This document shows positions 58,641 through 64,000 of a DNA stretch of 64,000 bases, in pieces. Position 1 is the first letter of the stretch. Each line of letters begins with the position of its first letter. Made by a program: the position numbers and the translations under genes. Where the stretch lies: positions 17,987 through 81,986 of the forward strand of contig DOAQ01000023.1 of NCBI GenBank assembly GCA_003506435.1, in the 5' to 3' direction. The notes under the pieces are model-generated. The model saw nothing but the letters and a program-made list of their open reading frames with translations, was not told the origin of the DNA and did not search any database. This DNA comes from Prolixibacteraceae bacterium. Lineage in GTDB: Bacteria; Bacteroidota; Bacteroidia; Bacteroidales; Prolixibacteraceae.

Positions 58641-59426
58641 ATGAATCATTTTCCTGTTATGATGGATAACATTAATATTTTAGTTGCTGAGGACTTTGAA
58701 TTTAATCAGTTCGTAATTAAACAATTATTAAGCGAGCTTGGTTCGGACTTCGTAATTGTGAGTAACGGACAGGAGGTGCTCGACCAATTATCCGGTCGGC
58801 AATTTGATATTATTTTCATGGATATTGAAATGCCGGTGATGGACGGCATTGAAGCCACACGGATAATAAAGTCCTCATCTTCAGAGCAAATACGGAAAAT
58901 TCCGGTAATTGGGTTCACTGCTCATAAAGACCCCGGACTTCTGGAAGAACTCAGAAATTTAGGTTTTGTGGGCTTTATTCAAAAACCATTTAAAAAAATT
59001 GATATTGAGAATATCATCAACGAACATGTTTTCAGTTTTAGAGATGGCCGGGGAGATGCAAGCAGCCCGGACAGCCCGGACAATGAAAAAAAATACGATG
59101 TTTCCAATCTTCGGTCATTTTGCGACGGGGACGAAAATTTTGTAGTTCAGATGCTTCGCTATTTCGTTGAGCATACGCCTCAGGTGATTCAGAACATGAA
59201 GCAAAATTATCAGATCGAAAATTGGGATGAACTGAGAATGGAAGCGCATAAATTCTGTTCCGAACTGGGGCTGCTGGGCATAACTGAAATGCTCAGTCTT
59301 TCGGAATCTATCGAAAATGGGGCGCATTTAAAGTTAAAGGATGAAAAACTATTTTCAGAGATTACCCGGTTGGAAGAAACCAGTAAACAGGTAATCCTGC
59401 AAATTCGTTCTGATTTCACTATTTGA
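58641..59426 (+). CDS. Response regulator with HPt domain
   Basis: A 261-residue protein: receiver (residues 10-130) with Asp61 (IIFMDIEMPVMDG), acidic pair Glu17-Asp18 and Lys115 (IQKPF), a short low-complexity linker (SSPDSPDNEK) and an HPt domain with His203 (EAHKFCSELG). It has no DNA-binding output, so it acts as a phosphate relay, probably between the hybrid kinase encoded on the other strand and the single-domain regulator at 59566. An internal ATG at 58662 is an alternative start. Confidence 0.92.
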   Translation: MNHFPVMMDNINILVAEDFEFNQFVIKQLLSELGSDFVIVSNGQEVLDQLSGRQFDIIFMDIEMPVMDGIEATRIIKSSSSEQIRKIPVIGFTAHKDPGLLEELRNLGFVGFIQKPFKKIDIENIINEHVFSFRDGRGDASSPDSPDNEKKYDVSNLRSFCDGDENFVVQMLRYFVEHTPQVIQNMKQNYQIENWDELRMEAHKFCSELGLLGITEMLSLSESIENGAHLKLKDEKLFSEITRLEETSKQVILQIRSDFTI

Positions 59427-59499
59427 GGTTTTTTTGGCTTCAATGAACTATTGCAAAAGAAAGACATGGCAAGCTAACAATGTTCTCTTGCCTTATAAT

Positions 59500-59507
59500 T
59501 ATATTTG
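59500..59507 (+). promoter_or_regulatory. -7 box of the exopolysaccharide-type operon
   Basis: TATATTTG is an exact TAnnTTTG match 58 bases before ATG 59566. Confidence 0.4.
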
Positions 59508-59565
59508 TAAGGAAGTCCTGGTTGAAAGTGTATATATTGAGAGATAACTAAAAGTTCTTTTTGCG

Positions 59566-59931
59566 ATGAAAATACTCGTTTGTGAAGATGATTTTATGAT
59601 GCTCAAAACCATTGAGCATAAACTGCTGAGAGAGGGATACGAGGTGGAGTTGGCACAGGATGGAAAAATTGCCTTTGAACTGCTGCGCGAAAATCAGTAT
59701 GATTTTGTTATTACAGATCTGCTTATGCCGTATTCAACAGGCCTGGAGATTATTGACCTCATCAGAAACCAGTTAAAACAAACCATTCCGATCATTGTTT
59801 TGTCGAAAGTTGGAATGGAAAAAACCGTATTGCAGGCTTTCGATATGGGTACCGACGATTATATCGTAAAACCATTCAGTCCGAATGAACTTTCCATGCG
59901 AATAAAACGGCTAATAGCTTCCGGAAGATGA
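59566..59931 (+). CDS. Single-domain response regulator
   Basis: A 121-residue receiver with acidic pair Glu7-Asp8, phospho-acceptor Asp51 (VITDLLMP), Ser80 and Lys102 (YIVKPFSP). No output domain. It overlaps the YaiO gene by four bases (ATGA), so it is made together with the outer-membrane protein and glycosyltransferase, and may control them by direct contact. Confidence 0.94.
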   Translation: MKILVCEDDFMMLKTIEHKLLREGYEVELAQDGKIAFELLRENQYDFVITDLLMPYSTGLEIIDLIRNQLKQTIPIIVLSKVGMEKTVLQAFDMGTDDYIVKPFSPNELSMRIKRLIASGR

Positions 59932-61220
59932 AAAATAATCTGTCCTCTTTTTGTTTTTTCCTGATTATTATCGCTGTTATTTCCCAATCTGAAATATCAG
60001 CACAGAACCCTGTACTGAAAGCCGATTCTCTTTTTCTTGAAGCCCGTAATCTTGCATTTGCCAAAGAATATAAAAAGGCACGTGAGCTATGTTTTACTAT
60101 TCTTCGGCAATATCCGTCCTATTACGATGTACGGGTATTGGCTGCGAGAACCTATGCCTGGCAGCAGAATTACGATTCGGCCCGGGTTGAATTGGATAAG
60201 GTGCTTCAGGAAGACACAAACAGGGATGCGGTCGAGGCGATGGCCGATGTGGAAAACTGGTCAGGAAATACGGAGAAAGCCATCTATTATTGTGATCTTG
60301 GCTTGAAGTTTTTTCCCAACGATGAATATTTTATGCTGAAAAAAGCGGGTTTGTTGATAAAGTCGGAAGATTACAAGATGGCGCAAAGAGAAATATTGTA
60401 TATCCTCGGGCAAAATCCTTCGAACCGGGAAGCGAGATCGCTCCTCTCCCAAATAAAAAACGCCGATATTTTGAATAAAATTACAGTGCAGCATTCGTTC
60501 GATTATTACAAGGACCCATGGATACGAAGGTGGCACCTGTTGAATCTCGACTATTCAAGACAAACACGTTTTGGCCCTGTTACTGGCAGGGTTTATCTGG
60601 GCGACGTTATGTTTGAAGGTGAACCTTCTTCTACAGAGAATATCGGATTACAGTATGAAATTGAATCGTATCCCAAAATTTCAAAAGGAAACTATGCTTA
60701 TCTGTCGTATGCTTTCTCGCTCGATGAAATTTTTCCAAAGCATAGGTTGGGGGCTGAATTCTATCAGAAACTTTTCCGGTCGTTTGAGCTTTCCGCAGGA
60801 ATCCGCAGTCTTCAGTTCCGTAGCGATGAGGACGTTGAAAACAAGCCGGTTGTAATATATACGGGATCGTTGGGTAAATATTACCGCAATTATTGGTTTT
60901 CGTTCAGACCGTATTTAAGTTCACATTCAAATGGCCTTTCTCAATCTTATTATCTTACCATAAGAAGGTATCTTTCGAAAAAGGACAATTTCGTATCTCT
61001 TGAACTGGGAAGCGGCAATTCTCCTGATGATCCTCTGGATTATTCAGTTGATCAGGAGACCTATGAGTTGGAAATGAAAAAAATTCAATTGTCGTGGCAA
61101 CATCTTTTCCTTGACCGGTGGACTATTTCTCTTATTGGAGCTTATCAGAACGAAGAATATAAAGCCGGTTCTTTTCGCGATAATTTCTCTGTCAAATTAC
61201 GATTAGGATTTCATTTCTGA
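59928..61220 (+). CDS. YaiO family outer-membrane beta-barrel protein with TPR-like N-terminus
   Basis: A 430-residue protein: signal peptide (FFLIIIAVISQSEISAQ), about four TPR-like helical pairs (residues 28-180, e.g. ARELCFTILRQYPSYYDVRVLAARTY), then a YaiO-type beta-barrel (residues 185-430) with many alternating aromatic strands, ending in FSVKLRLGFHF. In PgaA-like exporters a TPR domain and a barrel export polysaccharide; the same order here, next to a GT2 polymerase, suggests this role. The barrel type is different from PgaA. Confidence 0.88.
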   Translation: MKNNLSSFCFFLIIIAVISQSEISAQNPVLKADSLFLEARNLAFAKEYKKARELCFTILRQYPSYYDVRVLAARTYAWQQNYDSARVELDKVLQEDTNRDAVEAMADVENWSGNTEKAIYYCDLGLKFFPNDEYFMLKKAGLLIKSEDYKMAQREILYILGQNPSNREARSLLSQIKNADILNKITVQHSFDYYKDPWIRRWHLLNLDYSRQTRFGPVTGRVYLGDVMFEGEPSSTENIGLQYEIESYPKISKGNYAYLSYAFSLDEIFPKHRLGAEFYQKLFRSFELSAGIRSLQFRSDEDVENKPVVIYTGSLGKYYRNYWFSFRPYLSSHSNGLSQSYYLTIRRYLSKKDNFVSLELGSGNSPDDPLDYSVDQETYELEMKKIQLSWQHLFLDRWTISLIGAYQNEEYKAGSFRDNFSVKLRLGFHF

Positions 61221-61268
61221 GAATGGCTGGATTAATTCAGACAATTATTATTAACCGGAGCGACGAAC

Positions 61269-62441
61269 ATGGTTTATAGATTGACCGATAGAAAAACAAA
61301 TAAACGGATTGAAACCCGAACCCGGGTTCTCCCTGTTTTTACAATATTTGTCGGCAATCCATCGAATGTAGCTATGCTCCCTGATCACGATGAACATGTA
61401 ATGTTCCTTATATTTTCACTTGTCGGATTTTTCTTGATATTATCAGTCCTTACAGTATCTTTGGTTTTGGCCACCCGTGCGTACAAACAGTCGAGAAAGC
61501 ACAGGAACAGGATTCTTACCGACTGGTTTCAGGCAGAGATCGCAGAATTTTTATTTAACAGGGAAAATATGCAGGAAATTCCGGATGATTTAACCCGGAT
61601 TAAGAAACTAGGCAGCAGACAGCTCATCATCGATGAAATTGTACGCTTGCAATCAGACCTTTCAGGAGAAGTTGCCGATCAACTGAAATTCTTGTACGAG
61701 AGTCTTGATCTCCAGAAAGATTCTCTGTCCAAACTGAATAGTCCAAGGTGGGAAATAAAAACCAAAGGGTTAAAGGAACTTTCAGTAATGGGAGTGGCCG
61801 AAGCTATTTCTACGATAAAAAAGTATACAGTCTCCCGGAATGAAATACTGCGGGGCGAGGCTTTTCTTGCGCTTGTCCGAATGAAATCGGATGATCCGCT
61901 ACATTTTCTTGATGATGACAATATCGTTTTAACTCCCTGGGACCATATTAATCTTCAGGTTGCCATTCAGCAGAGCGGGAAGGAAATTCCTGAGTTCAAA
62001 CGATGGCTGACGACATCCAATGAGTCTGTATTGTCATTCGCACTAAAAATGGCTTCTCTGCACAAGCAATTTGATGCAGAGCCTGAAATTAAAGTTTTAC
62101 TGGATCATGCCAATGAAAAAATCAGGAAAGAGGCAATCCGGGCGTTGGGTAATATGGAAATGCCCGAATCTTCAGACTTGCTAAAGAAACGGTATTCTCA
62201 GGAAATCAGTCAGAACAGGTTGGCTATTATTCATTCATTAGGGAGTATTGGGAATCCGGAAGATATAGATTTTCTGACGGATGTGATTTCTGCGAACTCT
62301 GATTTTGACCTTTTGCTGGCATCATTTAAAGCGCTTTATGCACTGGATACAAAAGGAAGGGAGAAAATAAATGAACTTTCTTTATCAAATCCCTCTAAAT
62401 ATTCAATGTATGCCATGCATGTAATGGACCGGAGGATTTAG
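61269..62441 (+). CDS. Membrane-anchored HEAT-repeat protein
   Basis: A 390-residue protein. One strong membrane helix (residues 45-68, MFLIFSLVGFFLILSVLTVS) is followed by a long helical domain of HEAT-like repeats (e.g. INEIVRLQSDLSG-type pairs, VLLDHANEKIRKEAIRALGN, RLAIIHSLGSIGNPEDIDFL), facing the cytoplasm. Such repeats are scaffolds. The start might be M36 (61374) rather than 61269, as the first 35 residues look unlike signal sequence. It lies between the YaiO and GT2 genes and may couple the receiver to the polymerase. Confidence 0.82.
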   Translation: MVYRLTDRKTNKRIETRTRVLPVFTIFVGNPSNVAMLPDHDEHVMFLIFSLVGFFLILSVLTVSLVLATRAYKQSRKHRNRILTDWFQAEIAEFLFNRENMQEIPDDLTRIKKLGSRQLIIDEIVRLQSDLSGEVADQLKFLYESLDLQKDSLSKLNSPRWEIKTKGLKELSVMGVAEAISTIKKYTVSRNEILRGEAFLALVRMKSDDPLHFLDDDNIVLTPWDHINLQVAIQQSGKEIPEFKRWLTTSNESVLSFALKMASLHKQFDAEPEIKVLLDHANEKIRKEAIRALGNMEMPESSDLLKKRYSQEISQNRLAIIHSLGSIGNPEDIDFLTDVISANSDFDLLLASFKALYALDTKGREKINELSLSNPSKYSMYAMHVMDRRI

Positions 62442-62442
62442 T

Positions 62443-63867
62443 ATGGAACAGACTATACATATTATCAGAATAATTTTAGACAGTCTCTTTCTGATTTATT
62501 CAGTAACGATATTGTTTAGTTATATTGCATTAATTGTTATTTCTGCATTTGTATTGAAGAATTATTTGAAGCGAAACAGTTTTGTCGATTATTCCATCAT
62601 GTTGTCGTCCCCGTTTGCTCCTTCTATATCAATCATTGCTCCGGCATATAACGAATCACTCACCATTGAGTCGAATATCAGGGCTCTCTTGTCCTTATTT
62701 TACAATGATTTCGAAGTAATTATTGTGAATGACGGCAGTAAAGATGATTCACTTGAAAAAATGATCAGGACGTATGATCTTCAGAAAGTAGATTATGCGT
62801 TTGAGTATAAACTGAATTGCAAGCAAGTCAGAGGAATTTATAAATCACGCAATGAGTCGTTTCACAACCTGCTTGTTGTGGATAAGGAAAACGGAGGTAA
62901 AGCAGATGCCCTGAATGCAGGAATTAATATTTCGAAGAACGAATATTTCGTTGCGATTGATGTAGATTCTATTGTTGAATCAGATGCCCTGCTGAAATTA
63001 TCCAAGCCTTTTCTCGAAAGTACAGAAAACCGCATCATTGCTACCGGAGGAGGAGTACGTATTGCCAATTCGTGTATTATCAGCGGAGGGCAGATAATAC
63101 AGGTGAATTTTCCATCAAAGTTGTTGCCTGGATTTCAAGTGCTCGAATATACCCGTGCATTTTTGATGGGACGCATGGCCTGGACGAAGCTGAATGGGTT
63201 GCTATTGATTTCAGGTGCTCTTGGCTTGTTTGACAAGGAAATCGTGATTGCCTGTGGTGGATATTATTCCAAAACAGTGGGCGAAGATATGGAATTGGTT
63301 GTAAGGATGCGGCGCTATATGTCAGAGCGGAATGAAAAATACCATGTAGCCTACATCCCTGATCCATTACTTTGGACCGAAGCCCCGGATTCGCTCGACA
63401 TCCTTGGTCGGCAGCGGAACCGCTGGACCCGCGGTACGATCGATACAATGCTGATTCACCGGAAAATGCTTTTTAATCCGAAATATAAATTAACAGGATT
63501 ATTGAGTTATCCGTATTGGTTCTTTTTTGAGTGGCTGGGACCACTGGTTGAGGCGACAGGTCTTTTATATGTCTTTATCCTGTGTTTGACCGGAAATTTG
63601 AACTGGGTTATTCTTCTCTTGTTGTTTGCGCTGATTTATGGACTTTCGGTGCTGATCTCAACCTATGCCATCCTTTTCGAGGAATTAACTTTTCACCGCT
63701 ACGAAAAGAAGCTGGATGTGATAAAACTTTACTTTCTTGCCTGGATTGAACCTTTTATCAATCATCCACTGAATGTTTGGTGGGCATGGAAAGGAAACTG
63801 GGATTATTTTGTGCGTAAAAAATCAGGTTGGGGAGGAATGGTAAGAAAAGGGTTTTCTTCCAAATAA
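62443..63867 (+). CDS. Processive GT2 glycosyltransferase (PgaC/cellulose-synthase-like)
   Basis: A 474-residue membrane polymerase. N-terminal helix (about 20-40), then the GT2 domain with DGS (97-99), GGKADALNAG (151-160), DVDS (173-176), ED (281-282) and QRNRW (324-328), and three to four C-terminal helices. This motif set defines processive beta-glycan synthases such as PgaC (poly-N-acetylglucosamine) and cellulose or hyaluronan synthase. Starting one base after the HEAT gene's stop, it is the enzymatic core of the operon. No deacetylase (PgaB) lies in the window; it may follow beyond the edge. Confidence 0.92.
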   Translation: MEQTIHIIRIILDSLFLIYSVTILFSYIALIVISAFVLKNYLKRNSFVDYSIMLSSPFAPSISIIAPAYNESLTIESNIRALLSLFYNDFEVIIVNDGSKDDSLEKMIRTYDLQKVDYAFEYKLNCKQVRGIYKSRNESFHNLLVVDKENGGKADALNAGINISKNEYFVAIDVDSIVESDALLKLSKPFLESTENRIIATGGGVRIANSCIISGGQIIQVNFPSKLLPGFQVLEYTRAFLMGRMAWTKLNGLLLISGALGLFDKEIVIACGGYYSKTVGEDMELVVRMRRYMSERNEKYHVAYIPDPLLWTEAPDSLDILGRQRNRWTRGTIDTMLIHRKMLFNPKYKLTGLLSYPYWFFFEWLGPLVEATGLLYVFILCLTGNLNWVILLLLFALIYGLSVLISTYAILFEELTFHRYEKKLDVIKLYFLAWIEPFINHPLNVWWAWKGNWDYFVRKKSGWGGMVRKGFSSK

Positions 63868-64000
63868 ATACTTACCTGTAAACAACTGAATTCAGAACAA
63901 GCATGTCCGTCTACCATAGACAAAGGAGAAGATATTTTCTTTTTTGTCTGGATTTCAATCATGATTTACAAATTTTCGCAAGACTTAACATTGGATTAAT
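63868..64000. other. Non-coding end of window
   Basis: These 133 bp after the GT2 gene show no ORF, hairpin or promoter that I can support. Confidence 0.5.

Overview
The window looks like chromosomal DNA of a Bacteroidota member. Evidence: SusC/SusD outer-membrane pairs, an ECF sigma/FecR pair, a type IX secretion sorting domain on a glycanase, an anaerobic-type sulfatase maturase, general absence of Shine-Dalgarno sequences, and many promoters fitting the Bacteroidota pattern (TTG about 20 bp before TAnnTTTG). Gene content (YaiO barrel, heparinase-type PUL, UvrA2-like protein, ModABC) would fit a Marinilabiliales/Prolixibacteraceae-like environmental organism, but that placement is inference. 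I see no rRNA, tRNA or CRISPR array.

Layout. 1-4217: housekeeping and small enzymes (sulfatase maturase end, YjbQ, RsmI-like methyltransferase, PhnP-like hydrolase, SixA-like phosphatase, a membrane-anchored unknown). 4530-20128: a same-strand export cluster of about 15.6 kb: ABC ATPase, a very large ABC-2 permease with a dead M1-peptidase-like domain and a golvesin-like tail, TolC, adaptor, RND permease, a 1566-residue RND permease fused to an ABC ATPase domain, and an ABC-2 type permease. 20156-23570: NifX-like protein, ApbE, SMP-30-like protein and a YeeE/YedE transporter. 23753-37687: a polysaccharide utilisation locus (ECF sigma, FecR, SusC, SusD, heparinase II/III, six-hairpin protein, oxidoreductase, DoxX) whose sigma and anti-sigma genes are pushed apart by repeats. 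37788-45155: dolichol-phosphate-mannose-synthase-like glycosyltransferase, peroxiredoxin, oxidoreductase, acetyltransferase, a small unknown, AraC regulator and a two-gene ABC exporter. 45156-48366: an AT-rich accessory patch with an HNH nuclease and a Fic protein, the latter lying between two copies of a hairpin repeat, one of which is split by a nested 261-bp insertion. 48367-55457: DUF4332 protein, UvrA2-like ATPase, molybdate transporter ModABC and a secreted GH16 glucanase. 55465-63867: two-component signalling (hybrid kinase, REC-HPt protein, single REC) followed by a YaiO barrel, HEAT-repeat membrane protein and processive GT2, probably an exopolysaccharide system.

The strongest candidate for an undescribed system is the 4530-20128 cluster. 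It combines two energy sources (ion-driven RND and ATP-driven ABC) and physically fuses them in one polypeptide; its two ABC ATPase units resemble each other closely, and it is preceded by three GTCTAA hexamers at exact 21-bp spacing next to a promoter. At the DNA level there are also two pairs of near-identical promoter elements in front of unrelated genes, a hairpin repeat family with a compensatory stem change, and an inverted pair of about 140-bp MITE-like elements.
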